Shown: positions 1 to 9,573, counted from the first letter of the stretch. The stretch is 64,000 nucleotides of DNA from Rhizobium sp. 16-488-2b (GCF_017741815.1 NZ_JAGHMF010000036.1:434001-498000); one strand, 5' to 3'. Translations and numbers: made by a program. The notes: a model not told the origin generated them from the letters alone.

Positions 1-12
1 AGGGCAGAGCTG

Positions 13-1089
13 ATGCGGCGGTCTTCTTTCCCGAAGCTTCTTGTCATCCCCATGATCATAGCGCTCAGCGCATGCAGCGAAGAAAAGGAGAGCGCGCCCC
101 CGATAAGGCCGGTCCTGTCTAGCATCGTCGAGCTATCGGACTTGCCGACCCCGAGCTTTGCCGGAACGGTCGCGCCGAAGACGGAGACACCGCTCGGCTT
201 TCGCGTCGGTGGGCTGATGGTGGCACGCGACGTCAACACGGGCGATGTCGTGACGAAGGGCGAGCTACTGGCCTCCCTTGAGCCGACTTCGCTGGAGCTT
301 GCGGTCAGATCGGCACAGGCGCAGCTAGCCAATGCGCAGGCGCAGCTAGCCAATGCGAGATCCACCGAAGAACGTGCCCGCGCCACATTCCAGGGCGGAA
401 CGGCTACCAAGTCCAGCCTCGAGAGCAGCGTTCAGGCGACCCAGGCCGCGCAATCGGCAGTGGTGCAGGCACAGACCACGCTCGACAAGTCGAACGAGGA
501 TCTCTCCTACGCGCAGCTTCTCGCGACCTTCGACGGGGTCGTGACCGCCACCTCCGTCGAAGTCGGGCAGGTGGTATCGGCTGGCGAATCCGTGCTGACG
601 GTCGCCATGCCCGGCGAACGCGATGCGGTCATTGACATTCCCGAGGGCGAACTGATCCCCGCGATAGGGGATGCCTATTCCATCCTGCTTCAGATTAATC
701 CATCGATCACGTCGGCAGGTGTGGTGCGCGAGGTGGCGCCGACAGCAGATGCCGCCACACGCACCCGCCGCGTTAAGATAGCGCTGCAGAACCCGCCGGA
801 TGCCTTCAGGATAGGAACAACAATCACGGCTATCCGGCAGGCCCGCGATATCAAAAAGCTCTTCGTGCCGGCTTCGGCAGTCCTCAATCAGGACGGCAAG
901 ACCCTGGTCTGGATTGTTGATGAGAAAGCCGAAACCGTTCGATCCCAGGAGGTGAAGCTGCGTGACAAGACGTCGGCGCATCCGGAGGTGGTCTCGGGTC
1001 TGGAGCCGGGGACACGCGTCGTCATCGCCGGCGTTCATAGCTTGAAAGAGGGGCAGAAGATCAAGGTCGAGGGTGGTGCGCGCTCATGA
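13..1089 (+). CDS. RND efflux periplasmic adaptor (HlyD/AcrA family)
   Basis: Membrane fusion protein that would bridge an inner-membrane RND pump to an outer-membrane channel. The N-terminus is a lipoprotein signal: a short hydrophobic run ending in the lipobox LSAC, so Cys-21 should be lipidated. A lipoyl-like half follows at about residues 55-90 (APKTETPLGFRVGG...), then an Ala/Gln-rich alpha-hairpin (about 95-165), the second lipoyl half (TFDGVVTATSVEVGQVV) and a beta-barrel domain. The length of 358 aa is normal. Its stop overlaps the pump start by 4 nt (ATGA), so the two are co-translated. The start lies 12 nt from the window edge, so promoter and any upstream gene are out of view. The hairpin carries a fresh 21-bp tandem duplication. 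The substrate cannot be told from sequence. Confidence 0.9.
   Translation: MRRSSFPKLLVIPMIIALSACSEEKESAPPIRPVLSSIVELSDLPTPSFAGTVAPKTETPLGFRVGGLMVARDVNTGDVVTKGELLASLEPTSLELAVRSAQAQLANAQAQLANARSTEERARATFQGGTATKSSLESSVQATQAAQSAVVQAQTTLDKSNEDLSYAQLLATFDGVVTATSVEVGQVVSAGESVLTVAMPGERDAVIDIPEGELIPAIGDAYSILLQINPSITSAGVVREVAPTADAATRTRRVKIALQNPPDAFRIGTTITAIRQARDIKKLFVPASAVLNQDGKTLVWIVDEKAETVRSQEVKLRDKTSAHPEVVSGLEPGTRVVIAGVHSLKEGQKIKVEGGARS
316..357 (+). repeat. Perfect 21-bp tandem duplication inside the adaptor gene
   Basis: Two identical adjacent 21-bp units (316-336 and 337-357) encode the heptad AQAQLAN twice. Because 21 is a multiple of 3 the frame is kept and one heptad is added to the coiled-coil hairpin. 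The absence of any mismatch suggests recent replication slippage. Confidence 0.9.
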
Positions 1090-4000
1090 ACAAGTTCAAC
1101 CTCTCCGACTGGGCGCTCGAACACAGGTCGATGATCTGGTACTTCATGATCGTCTTCGCACTGCTCGGGATTTTCTCCTACATGAACCTCGGGCGCGAGG
1201 AAGATCCGAACTTCACCATCAAGACGATGACGATCTCCACGCAGTGGCCCGGCGCTTCCGCCGAGGAGACCACGAGGCAGGTCACCGAACGCATCGAGCG
1301 CAAGCTCGAGGAATTGGATTCGCTCGACTATACCAATTCGCTGACGATCGCGGGCCAGACGACGGTGTTTGTTTATCTGAAAGATTCCACCAAAGCACGC
1401 GATGTGCCTGGGATCTGGGTGAACGTTCGTAACATGATAAGCGATATCGAAGGGCAATTTCCCTCGGGCGTGCAAGCGCCTACCTTCAACGATCGCTTCG
1501 GCGACGTTTTCGGTAACATCTACGCCTTCACCGCCGACGGATTCACGCAGCGCCAGCTGCGTGACTATGTTGAGAGCGTGCGCCGTAGTATCCTGACTGT
1601 CCCCAATGTTGGGAAGGTTGATCTCGTCGGGGCGCAGGACGAGGTAATCTTCCTCGAATTCTCGACCCGCCAACTCGCCGCGCTCGGCATCAGCCAGGCT
1701 GATGTCCTCAACACGTTGCAATCGCAGAACGCGATCACGCCATCGGGCGTGCTGCAGGCACAAGGCGAGCGTGTCAGCCTGCGTGTCAGCGGCCAGTTCA
1801 CCTCGGAAGACAGTCTGCGCAGCGTCAATCTGCAGGTCAACAACCGCTTCTTCCGGCTGAGCGACATCGCGACCATCACGCGCGGCTATACGGATCCGCC
1901 CACGGCTCTCTTTCGCGTCAACGGCATGCCGGCGATTGCACTGGCCATCGGCATGAAGCAGGGCGCCAATCTGCTTGAGTTCGGCAAGGCGCTGCAGACC
2001 GAGTTGCGCAAGGTGCATGCGACGCTGCCGATCGGCATTGAGCCACATCTCGTCGCCGACCAGCCTGTTATCGTCGAAGAGGCGGTGTCGGGGTTCACGC
2101 GAGCGCTGGCGGAAGCGATCATAATCGTGCTCTTGGTGAGCTTCGTCAGTCTCGGCTGGCGCGCGGGGCTGGTCGTTGCCTTCGCGATCCCGCTGACCTT
2201 GGCGATCACCTTCGTCTTCATGGAATATGACGGCATCTCGCTGCAGCGCATCTCGCTCGGCGCACTGATCATCGCGCTTGGCTTGCTTGTCGATGACGCG
2301 ATGATTGCCGTGGAAATGATGGTCGCGCGGCTTGAAGCCGGCGATCCGATCACCAAGGCTGCGACCTACGTATACTCGCATACGGCCTTTCCGATGTTGA
2401 CGGGAACCTTGGTCACCGTCTCGAGCTTCATGCCTGTCGGGCTCAACAACAGCGCGGCCGGCGAGTTCACCTTCTCGCTTTTTGTTGTCATCGCGGTGTC
2501 GCTGGTTGTGTCGTGGATCGTGGCGGTGGTGTTCGCGCCCTTGCTTGGGGTGACCATCCTGCCCAAGACGATGAAGAGGCACGAGGAGAAGAGCGGATGG
2601 TTTGCCAACGGCTTCGCGAAGATCCTCGATGTCTGCATGCGCTTCCGCTGGGTTACCATCGCGGCGACGGTCATCGCGTTTGCCTGCGCGGTCTACGGCA
2701 TGCGCTTCGTCCAGGAGCAGTTCTTTCCGTCGTCCGACCGACTGGAACTGATTGTCGACTTTTCACTACCCAATAACGCCTCGATCAACGAAACCGATCA
2801 GCAGATGGCGAAGTTCGAGAAGGAGAAGCTGCAAGGCAATCCCGATATCGAGCGCTGGTCCACCTATGTGGGGCAGGGCGCGCAACGCTTTGTGCTCTCT
2901 TTCGACGTGCAGCCGCCGAGCCCGTCTTTTGGTCAGGTGGTGATCATTACCAAGAGCCTTGAAGTACGCGACAAGCTGCGCGTGGATCTTCAGGAGTATC
3001 TTACCAAGACCTTCGTCGGCACCGACGCCTATGTGAAGCTACTCGACATCGGTCCGCCGGTCGGCCGCCCAGTCGCCTACCGCCTCAGCGGTCCTGATAT
3101 CGAACAGGTCCGCCAGCGCGCGCTGGAACTCGGCGCGGTCATGAGTCAGAACCGGTCGCTTGGCGATGTAGTTTACGACTGGAACGAGCCGCAGCGTGTG
3201 GTCAAGGTCGATGTTCTCCAGGACAAGGCGCGTCAACTCGGCGTCACCTCGGAGGATATAGCGTCGGCACTGAATGGTATTGTAGGCGGCGCGTCAGTAA
3301 CGCAGGTGCGCGACGATATCTATCTGATCACTGTTCTCGCGCGCGCCCAGGCATCCGAGCGGCGGTCGATCGAGACGTTGCGCGACCTGCAGCTACGCAC
3401 CAGCAACGGCAACTCTGTTCCCTTGGCGGCGATCGCGAATTTCCGCTACGAGACCGAGCCGCCGAGGATCTGGCGCCGCGACCGCCTGCCGACAGTCACG
3501 ATCAAGGCCGCCGTTATCGACAACAAGCAGCCGGCGACGGTTGTCGACCAATTGGCCAAGCCTATCGATGCCTACACCGCCCAACTGCCAACAGGTTTTA
3601 CTGTCGAGGTGGGCGGCAGCGTGGAACAGAGCGCCAAGAGCCAGGCGCCGATCGCCGCCGTGGTGCCGATGATGCTGTTTACGATGGCGACCATCCTGAT
3701 GATCCAGTTGCAAAGCTTCTCGCGGCTGTTTCTGGTCTTCGCGGTCGCGCCTTTGGCCCTGATCGGCGTTGTGATCGCGCTATTGTCGAGCGGCGCTCCG
3801 ATGGGCTTCGTGGCGATCCTTGGCATCCTAGCCTTGATCGGCATCCTGATCCGAAACTCGGTAATTCTTGTTGTGCAGGTGGAGGAACTCAGGCGCGAGG
3901 GGCATCATCCATGGGATGCGGTGCGAGAGGCGACGCAGCATCGAATGCGGCCGATCCTGCTGACGGCGGCGGCGGCGAGCCTTGCGCTGATCCCGATTTC

Positions 4001-4169
4001 ACGCGAGGTGTTCTGGGGGCCGATGGCCTATGCCATGATGGGCGGCATCATCGTCGGCACGGTGCTGACGCTGCTCTTCCTGCCTGCGCTTTATCTTGCG
4101 TGGTTCCGGATCAAGCGGCCGGAAGGCGAGCATGCAATGGAAGAGGAAGTGACTGGAGGCGCAGGTTGA
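1086..4169 (+). CDS. RND efflux transporter permease (AcrB/MdtB-C type)
   Basis: Inner-membrane proton-driven export pump. The length of 1027 aa is typical. The N-terminal TM1 (MIWYFMIVFALLGIFSYM) is followed by a large periplasmic loop, a block of membrane helices (about 335-540), a second periplasmic loop and a second membrane block (about 845-1010). The TM4 proton-relay pair is visible as LVDDAMIAVE with Asp-403 and Asp-404. A further membrane motif, LIRNSVILVVQVEE, is near residue 920. The start overlaps the stop of the adaptor gene. No outer-membrane TolC-like gene or regulator is adjacent downstream, so the pair probably uses a TolC encoded elsewhere. The next gene converges with no gap (4169/4170). 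Confidence 0.95.
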   Translation: MNKFNLSDWALEHRSMIWYFMIVFALLGIFSYMNLGREEDPNFTIKTMTISTQWPGASAEETTRQVTERIERKLEELDSLDYTNSLTIAGQTTVFVYLKDSTKARDVPGIWVNVRNMISDIEGQFPSGVQAPTFNDRFGDVFGNIYAFTADGFTQRQLRDYVESVRRSILTVPNVGKVDLVGAQDEVIFLEFSTRQLAALGISQADVLNTLQSQNAITPSGVLQAQGERVSLRVSGQFTSEDSLRSVNLQVNNRFFRLSDIATITRGYTDPPTALFRVNGMPAIALAIGMKQGANLLEFGKALQTELRKVHATLPIGIEPHLVADQPVIVEEAVSGFTRALAEAIIIVLLVSFVSLGWRAGLVVAFAIPLTLAITFVFMEYDGISLQRISLGALIIALGLLVDDAMIAVEMMVARLEAGDPITKAATYVYSHTAFPMLTGTLVTVSSFMPVGLNNSAAGEFTFSLFVVIAVSLVVSWIVAVVFAPLLGVTILPKTMKRHEEKSGWFANGFAKILDVCMRFRWVTIAATVIAFACAVYGMRFVQEQFFPSSDRLELIVDFSLPNNASINETDQQMAKFEKEKLQGNPDIERWSTYVGQGAQRFVLSFDVQPPSPSFGQVVIITKSLEVRDKLRVDLQEYLTKTFVGTDAYVKLLDIGPPVGRPVAYRLSGPDIEQVRQRALELGAVMSQNRSLGDVVYDWNEPQRVVKVDVLQDKARQLGVTSEDIASALNGIVGGASVTQVRDDIYLITVLARAQASERRSIETLRDLQLRTSNGNSVPLAAIANFRYETEPPRIWRRDRLPTVTIKAAVIDNKQPATVVDQLAKPIDAYTAQLPTGFTVEVGGSVEQSAKSQAPIAAVVPMMLFTMATILMIQLQSFSRLFLVFAVAPLALIGVVIALLSSGAPMGFVAILGILALIGILIRNSVILVVQVEELRREGHHPWDAVREATQHRMRPILLTAAAASLALIPISREVFWGPMAYAMMGGIIVGTVLTLLFLPALYLAWFRIKRPEGEHAMEEEVTGGAG

Positions 4170-5378
4170 TCAGGTCTGCAGCCAGTCTGCGATGCCGCGC
4201 GCGGCCGCACGACCGGTCGCGAAGCACGCGGTGAGCAGGTAGCCGCCCGTTGGGGCTTCCCAATCGATCATCTCACCGGCGACGAAAAGGCCGGGGCGCT
4301 GCTTCAGCATGTAATGCTCGTCGATCCCATCCCATGCGATGCCGCCCGCCGACGAAATGGCTTCGGCGATCGGGCGCGGGGCGACGACGGGTATAGGCAG
4401 CGCCTTGATCAGCCGCGCTAGCCGCGCAGGGCCGCGCAGGTCGGCATCATCGCCGCATTCGCGAACGAGGTTAGCCTTGACGCCATCAAGGCCGGCGCCT
4501 TTGCGCAGCCGGTTGGCGAGGCTCGTCTTGGCGTCCTGCCTGGCGAGATCGCGCTCGATCCGCTCCAGCGTCCGCCCGGGCATCAGGTCGACGATGAGTT
4601 CGGCAGGCTGTCCAGATGCCAGTGCGTCTCGCAATGCCGCGGCATGGGCGTAAACTAGGCTACCCTCTATGCCGTGCTGGGTAACGACGAACTCTCCCTG
4701 CGTCGATCCCGCTGGAGACGTTGCCACCACGGATTTGACCGCAGCGCCGGCGAAGCGCTCGCGAAACACCGCGCTCCAGTCGACATCGAAGCCGCAATTG
4801 GCTGGTTGGAAATCGTGAACCGTAACGGCCTCATTTCGCAACCAATCGACCCAGCGACCGTCCGAGCCAAGCCGCGGCCAGCTCTGCCCGCCAAGGGCGA
4901 GCAGGGCGGCATCGGGTCGGATGACGAGGTTGCCTTGGGGCGTTGCGAACAGATAGCCGCCGTCGGAAAAACCCTGCCATCGATGGCGCGTGCGGATTGT
5001 CACCCCCTGCGCGTCCAGCCGCCTGATCCACGCGCGCAAGAGGGGTGATGCCTTCATCGCCACGGGAAAGACGCGCCCCGAGGTTCCAACGAAGGTCTCG
5101 GTCTCCAGATCGGCGGCCCATTGCTTGATGTCGTCAGGGCGAAAGGCGTCGAGCGCATCGCGCAGGCGCTGGTTGGCGCTGCCGAAGCGCGTCGAAAAGC
5201 GTTGATAGTCTTCGGAATGAGTGATGTTGAGGCCGGATTTTCCCGCAAGCAGGAATTTGCGGGCGACCGTCGGCATAGCCTCGTAGACCGTGACACTATG
5301 TCCGGCTGAAGACAGAATCTCCGCCGCCATAAGCCCCGCCGGTCCACCGCCGATGATGGCTACCTCTTTGTCCGACAT
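4170..5378 (-). CDS. BaiN/HI0933-like FAD-dependent oxidoreductase (TIGR03862-type flavoprotein)
   Basis: A 402-aa flavoprotein of the BaiN/YhiN-HI0933 family. The N-terminal dinucleotide-binding motif IIGGGPAGLMAAE is at residues 8-20, followed by the family-typical RKFLLAGKSGLNIT segment. A second FAD contact (GLFVAGEMIDWEAPTGGYLL) is near the C-terminus, where the TGGYLLTACFATGRAAA segment marks the family. The substrate is not established for this branch. It is transcribed towards the RND pump and abuts its stop, so it is a separate unit. The start ATG at 5378 leads straight into the FAD motif. Confidence 0.85.
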   Translation of the reverse strand: MSDKEVAIIGGGPAGLMAAEILSSAGHSVTVYEAMPTVARKFLLAGKSGLNITHSEDYQRFSTRFGSANQRLRDALDAFRPDDIKQWAADLETETFVGTSGRVFPVAMKASPLLRAWIRRLDAQGVTIRTRHRWQGFSDGGYLFATPQGNLVIRPDAALLALGGQSWPRLGSDGRWVDWLRNEAVTVHDFQPANCGFDVDWSAVFRERFAGAAVKSVVATSPAGSTQGEFVVTQHGIEGSLVYAHAAALRDALASGQPAELIVDLMPGRTLERIERDLARQDAKTSLANRLRKGAGLDGVKANLVRECGDDADLRGPARLARLIKALPIPVVAPRPIAEAISSAGGIAWDGIDEHYMLKQRPGLFVAGEMIDWEAPTGGYLLTACFATGRAAARGIADWLQT

Positions 5379-5518
5379 GTATTCGCCCGCAATTGAACTC
5401 GCAGGCCCGTCATGACGCGTGCGCTGGATATACGCAACCCCGCCGAGGCGGAGCCGCGTGCAATCACGTTAGATGCCGATGCGAACAGGGCGCACCGATG
5501 CTCGCCGACAAGACGGCG

Positions 5519-5722
5519 TCAGTCCACGAAACGCGGGGTAAAGCGCGGTTGGGCCGAGGCTTCTTCTTCTTTCATGGCGTCTTCGTGGTACCAGCAGCTG
5601 TCGTAGACGCAGGGTTCCAGATCTTTTTCCAGGTCAACCTTCTGGCGAAGCGCCGATGAAGCGAAGCGCTTCGTCGGGAAAGCGTAAATCGTTGCCGACT
5701 CGTGATGCACACCAGTAACCAT
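5519..5722 (-). CDS. DUF2735 family small protein
   Basis: A 67-aa protein. I recognise the DUF2735 pattern: an ESATIYAFP stretch near the N-terminus and an SCWYHEDA motif in the C-terminal third. DUF2735 genes commonly lie next to glnII in rhizobia, as here (divergent, about 480 bp away), which supports a real gene and hints at a link to nitrogen status. The start ATG at 5722 has a good ribosome binding site (GGAGG, 6 nt upstream). Function is unknown. Confidence 0.75.
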   Translation of the reverse strand: MVTGVHHESATIYAFPTKRFASSALRQKVDLEKDLEPCVYDSCWYHEDAMKEEEASAQPRFTPRFVD

Positions 5723-6202
5723 GTCATGCCTCCAAATTGAGTCCGCCCTAAAGCGTTAAGAGAGACAATAACACAGCTGCACAGAGAATGCTCTATATGA
5801 TTGAAAAAAGTGCAACAAATGTTTGAATCGTGGGCAATCGCGATTTGAGCAGCTTTATATCAGAAATCCAAAGAATACAAAAAATATGCATATGCTTAAT
5901 AAATAAGCAATACGGGCATTGTGCGGAAAAAACTGACGGCGCCGCTGTTCATCCTTTTCCAGCGCGAGGTTCGATCAATAGGCGGCGTAACCGCTTGAGT
6001 CCACTGGCACTTCAGGGCCTGCTCCGATTGCCTCGCACCTGTTCTATTGGCGCTGCAACGGCCCCTTCCGCCTTACCGTTTCACCCCTCGTCGCGAACTG
6101 GCACGCTACATGCATACTCATTGGCATCCCTCCACGGGCGAGGCGGCCTCGGCTTCCGCGTCCCTGGGACCTGCTGACACCTATGTTTTGAGAGACTCGC
6201 AA
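5723..6202. other. Intergenic control region between DUF2735 and glnII
   Basis: About 480 bp with no convincing gene. The part from about 5750 to 5930 is AT-rich compared with the rest of the window. The right side carries the glnII sigma-54 promoter. The open frames here have no ribosome binding site and no recognisable domain. Confidence 0.6.
6099..6114 (+). promoter_or_regulatory. Sigma-54 (RpoN) promoter of glnII
   Basis: The sequence TGGCACGCTACATGCA matches the -24/-12 consensus TGGCACG-N4-TTGCA with exact spacing; only the first T of TTGC is changed (to A). It lies about 90 bp upstream of the glnII ATG. glnII is a known NtrC/RpoN-dependent gene in rhizobia, so nitrogen control is expected. 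I could not identify a clear pair of NtrC sites. Confidence 0.8.
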
Positions 6203-7243
6203 ATGACCAAGTATAAGCTCGAGTACATCTGGCTCGATGGATACACCCCGGTACCGAACCTTCGTGGCAAGACGCAGGTCAAGGAATTTGCAGAATTCCC
6301 GACGCTCGAACAGCTGCCGCTCTGGGGCTTCGATGGCTCTTCCACGATGCAGGCCGAAGGACGCAGCTCCGATTGCGTGCTGAAGCCCGTCGCCGTTTAT
6401 CCGGACCCGGCTCGTACCAACGGCGTACTCGTCATGTGCGAAGTCATGATGCCTGATGGCGTTACCCCGCATGCGTCCAACAGCCGCGCAACCATCCTCG
6501 ACGACGAAGATGCATGGTTCGGCTTCGAGCAGGAATACTTCTTCTACGAAAACGGCCGTCCGCTCGGCTTCCCGGAACAGGGCTACCCGGCTCCGCAGGG
6601 TCCTTATTATTGCGGCGTCGGCTCCAGCAATGTTGGTCCAGTTGCGCGCGAAATCGTCGAAGAGCACCTCGACCTCTGCCTCGCTGCCGGCATCAACCAC
6701 GAAGGCATCAACGCCGAAGTGGCCAAGGGCCAGTGGGAATTCCAGATTTTCGGCAAGGGCTCCAAGAAGGCCGCTGACCAGATCTGGATGGCTCGCTACC
6801 TGCTGCAGCGCCTGACTGAAAAGTACGGCGTCGATATCGAGTATCACTGCAAGCCGCTCGGCGACACCGACTGGAACGGTTCGGGCATGCACTGCAACTT
6901 CTCGACCAAGTTCATGCGCGAAGTTGGCGGCAAGGCCTACTTCGAAGCTCTGATGGCGCAGTTCGAAAAGAACCTCGATGCCCACATCGCCGTTTACGGC
7001 CCGGACAACGACAAGCGTCTGACCGGCAAGCACGAAACTGCTCCGTGGAACAAGTTCTCCTACGGCGTTGCCGATCGTGGCGCTTCGATCCGCGTTCCGC
7101 ACTCCTTCGTCAAGAACGACTACAAGGGTTATCTGGAAGATCGCCGCCCGAACTCGCAGGGTTGCCCTTACCAGATCGCTTCCCAGGTTCTGAAGACGAT
7201 CTCGGAAGTTCCGACGGCTGGTTTCGCTTCGGCTGCCGCCTAA
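6203..7243 (+). CDS. glnII: Glutamine synthetase II (eukaryote-like type)
   Basis: Makes glutamine from glutamate, ammonia and ATP in the cytoplasm. At 346 aa it has the length of the short GSII form, not the ~470 aa of GlnA. The N-terminus MTKYKLEYIWLDGY, the LWGFDGSST segment, the EQEYFFYE metal-binding stretch and NGSGMHCNFSTKF are all typical. The ATG at 6203 is chosen over an upstream in-frame start because the upstream residues do not resemble GSII and the sigma-54 promoter lies inside them. Expression is expected to rise under nitrogen limitation. It is followed by a rho-independent terminator, so it is monocistronic. Confidence 0.97.
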   Translation: MTKYKLEYIWLDGYTPVPNLRGKTQVKEFAEFPTLEQLPLWGFDGSSTMQAEGRSSDCVLKPVAVYPDPARTNGVLVMCEVMMPDGVTPHASNSRATILDDEDAWFGFEQEYFFYENGRPLGFPEQGYPAPQGPYYCGVGSSNVGPVAREIVEEHLDLCLAAGINHEGINAEVAKGQWEFQIFGKGSKKAADQIWMARYLLQRLTEKYGVDIEYHCKPLGDTDWNGSGMHCNFSTKFMREVGGKAYFEALMAQFEKNLDAHIAVYGPDNDKRLTGKHETAPWNKFSYGVADRGASIRVPHSFVKNDYKGYLEDRRPNSQGCPYQIASQVLKTISEVPTAGFASAAA

Positions 7244-7264
7244 GCCAAATCCTGATTGATTGTG

Positions 7265-7300
7265 ATGGCGCTGGTCGAAAGGCCGGCGCCATTTCTTTTG
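7265..7300 (+). terminator. Rho-independent terminator of glnII
   Basis: GC-rich inverted repeat with outer arms ATGGCGC and GCGCCAT (7265-7271 and 7286-7292) followed by the T-rich tail TTTCTTTT, starting 21 nt after the glnII stop. Confidence 0.85.
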
Positions 7301-7448
7301 GGTCACGGCTGATGTGCCTCGCATTGGCACGGCGATCGATGGTCGCTGCGATTTCTTCCCGCCGATCCCGATTTTTCTAAACCCTGTTTGCGATCGCCAT
7401 CGTCTAACGGTTGAAAAACTCAACCGAACGGCCGCATTCCTTTTGCGT

Positions 7449-7468
7449 TATAGTCTCTTTTCACTATA
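7449..7468 (+). promoter_or_regulatory. Dyad upstream of the BTAD regulator gene
   Basis: Perfect inverted repeat TATAGT-N8-ACTATA, 36 bp ahead of the GTG start at 7504, in a locally AT-rich stretch. It could be an operator or part of a promoter. Its position argues that translation starts downstream of it and not at the TTG at 7411. Confidence 0.4.
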
Positions 7469-7503
7469 CTTGTGTTGGATCATCCAAACGCGAGTTACCC
7501 TTG

Positions 7504-9453
7504 GTGTCAGTGGCTAAGCACAGCCTTCTGCTTCGCTTGCTCGGAAAGCCCGCGCTTTTCGCCAATGACGGCGAGATCGTGCTTCCGGAAAAAGCCTATC
7601 CGCTCCTGGCCTTCGTCGCTGCATCATCGCAGTTCTCGATGGAGCGTGAGACATTGCGGGGCATGCTCTGGCAGTCCGACGTGTCGAAGCAGCGTGCCGG
7701 CAGTCTCAGACAGCTCCTTGCCCGGATCGATCGCAGCGTGCCGGAAGGCCTTCCCCGCCTGATCACCGCCACCAACACGCATATTGCACTCAATGCCGAG
7801 CACTGGGCCACCGATGTGCTGCTGCTGCGGGATGCCACGCATCCGCTGGCGCGGAGCGATTGGGCCCTGCTTCAAGGCGAGTTGCTCGAAGGTTTCCGCG
7901 CGCCGACGATGGAAGCCGATGAGTGGGTGACGATCGAGCGCCGCCGCATCGCCGAATGCCGTGACGCGCATCTGATGACGCTGCTTGATTCGCCCGAAAA
8001 ACTGACGCTCGCCGATACCGTATTGCTGGCCGGCCTGCTTGTGGCCACGGATCCGGCGAACGAGGCGGCCTGCCGCGCACTGATGAAGGCGCATGCGACG
8101 GCGGGCGATCTTGGCTCGGCGCGGCAAGCCTATTTCCGCTGCCGCAACGAATTGAAGGCTGAGTATGGTGCCGAGCCGGATGCGGCAACCCAGGCGCTCG
8201 CGCTGGAACTCGGCATCATTGCACCGGTGGCACCTGCCGTGTCGGAAACTGCCGCCGTTAGGCCCGCGACCGCCGACCCGGTTGGCCAGCCGCGCGTGCT
8301 CATCCTTCCGCCGGAAACGATGCTATCAGAGCCGCTGCTGCAGCGTGTCGGCAGAGCTTTGCTCGAGGATGTCACGATCGGCCTCAGCCAGCAGCGTGGC
8401 TTCAAGGTCATTGCGGCGCATACGAGCGTCGAGATTCTGAACCGCAGTCTCGCCAGCGGCGAACTGCAGCCCATGCCGCCGGAATTGCGCTTCGATTACA
8501 CCGTCTACGTGACGATCCACGGCCGCGAAGACGAGATCTACGCGACCTGCCGGCTGACCAAGACATCAACCGCCGAAGTGCTTTGGGCGATCGACCTGCC
8601 GCTCGCCATGCAGAAGGTCAACCAGTCCTTCGGCCAATTGGCACGGCGCATCGTCATGACGCTCGCCGATACGATCGAGCGGCGCGAATTGACGGATATG
8701 ATGCACGATGTCTCGCCCTCGGCCTATCGGCTCTATCTCGAGGGCAAGCGGCTCGTATCGAAGACCGATCTGCAGCACCTCCGACAGGCGCGCAAGTGGT
8801 TCAAGTCGGCGCTGTCGAGACATGATCGCTTCTCCTCCGCCCATGCCGGCATGGCCCGGGTGCTGGGGATGGAGTGGCTCGTTCGCGGCATGAAGGACAC
8901 AGCACTTCTAGAAGAGGCCGACCGCTCGGCATGGCAGGCGCGAGACAGCGATCCGAACAGTGGACGAGCCATGCGCGAGCTCGGCTTCGTCGCGCTCTAT
9001 CGCCGCCGCTTTGCCGATAGCCTCGATTTCTTCGCCGAAGCGCAGATGCTCAATCCGAATGACGCGGATATTCTGGCCGATCACGCGGATGCACTTCTGC
9101 ATGACGGGCAGAGCGACCGCGCGCTGGAACTCAGCCACGCCGCGCTGAAGCTCAATCCACTGCCGCCGGATTATTACTACTGGAACCTGGGCGGCATTCA
9201 TTTCGTCCAGGAGAATTACGCCAAGGCGATCGAGGTGCTCGATCGCGTCAAGGACCGGCCGGCGACCTCGCGTCTGCTCGCCGCGGCGCATGCCAAGAAC
9301 GGCGACAAGGCCACCGCAGCGCATTACGCCTCGGTTGTCCTCGAGAATTTTCCGGATTTTCGCACGGAAGATGTCTGGCGTTTCGTGCCGGATCGCAACC
9401 CTGACGATACTCGCCAGCTGATAGACGGACTCAGGATGGCTGGCCTGTCCTGA
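7504..9453 (+). CDS. BTAD-type transcriptional regulator with TolB-like and TPR domains
   Basis: About 649 aa. The N-terminal 90 residues resemble the winged-helix part of SARP/AfsR regulators (LLRLLGKPALFANDGEIVLP, then ...RGMLWQSD...RAGSLRQLLARI). A BTAD helical domain follows (about 95-235: ALLQGELLEGF, ACRALMKAHATAGDLGSARQAYFRCRNELKAEYG). The middle (RVLILPPETM ... VIAAHTSVEILNRS ... FDYTVYVTIHGREDE) looks like the TolB-like segment of adenylate-cyclase-type regulators. TPR repeats occupy about residues 420-640. I prefer GTG 7504 (or 7510) over TTG 7411 because the dyad and the conserved domain start support it. It is the gene immediately upstream of the small peptide/YcaO/TfuA operon, so it is the likely activator of that operon; this is inference from position. 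Confidence 0.75.
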   Translation: MSVAKHSLLLRLLGKPALFANDGEIVLPEKAYPLLAFVAASSQFSMERETLRGMLWQSDVSKQRAGSLRQLLARIDRSVPEGLPRLITATNTHIALNAEHWATDVLLLRDATHPLARSDWALLQGELLEGFRAPTMEADEWVTIERRRIAECRDAHLMTLLDSPEKLTLADTVLLAGLLVATDPANEAACRALMKAHATAGDLGSARQAYFRCRNELKAEYGAEPDAATQALALELGIIAPVAPAVSETAAVRPATADPVGQPRVLILPPETMLSEPLLQRVGRALLEDVTIGLSQQRGFKVIAAHTSVEILNRSLASGELQPMPPELRFDYTVYVTIHGREDEIYATCRLTKTSTAEVLWAIDLPLAMQKVNQSFGQLARRIVMTLADTIERRELTDMMHDVSPSAYRLYLEGKRLVSKTDLQHLRQARKWFKSALSRHDRFSSAHAGMARVLGMEWLVRGMKDTALLEEADRSAWQARDSDPNSGRAMRELGFVALYRRRFADSLDFFAEAQMLNPNDADILADHADALLHDGQSDRALELSHAALKLNPLPPDYYYWNLGGIHFVQENYAKAIEVLDRVKDRPATSRLLAAAHAKNGDKATAAHYASVVLENFPDFRTEDVWRFVPDRNPDDTRQLIDGLRMAGLS

Positions 9454-9573
9454 AGTGCTACAGATGGCGATTTTGGCCGTTAATTAGCGAAATTTCCAGT
9501 CACACCGGAATAACGCCGGCCGTTCACAGTCTCTCCTGTTCGCAGCAAATGCTGCCACCAAAAGGAGAAAACC

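Noticed and set aside
1035..2582. 515-aa minus-strand frame opposite the RND pump
   Set aside because: Same effect; the RND frame shows TM helices and the DD proton relay, while this frame has no recognisable domain.
6009..6025. Second sigma-54-like sequence TGGCACTTCAGGGCC
   Set aside because: GG-to-GC spacing is one base short; the site at 6099 has exact spacing.
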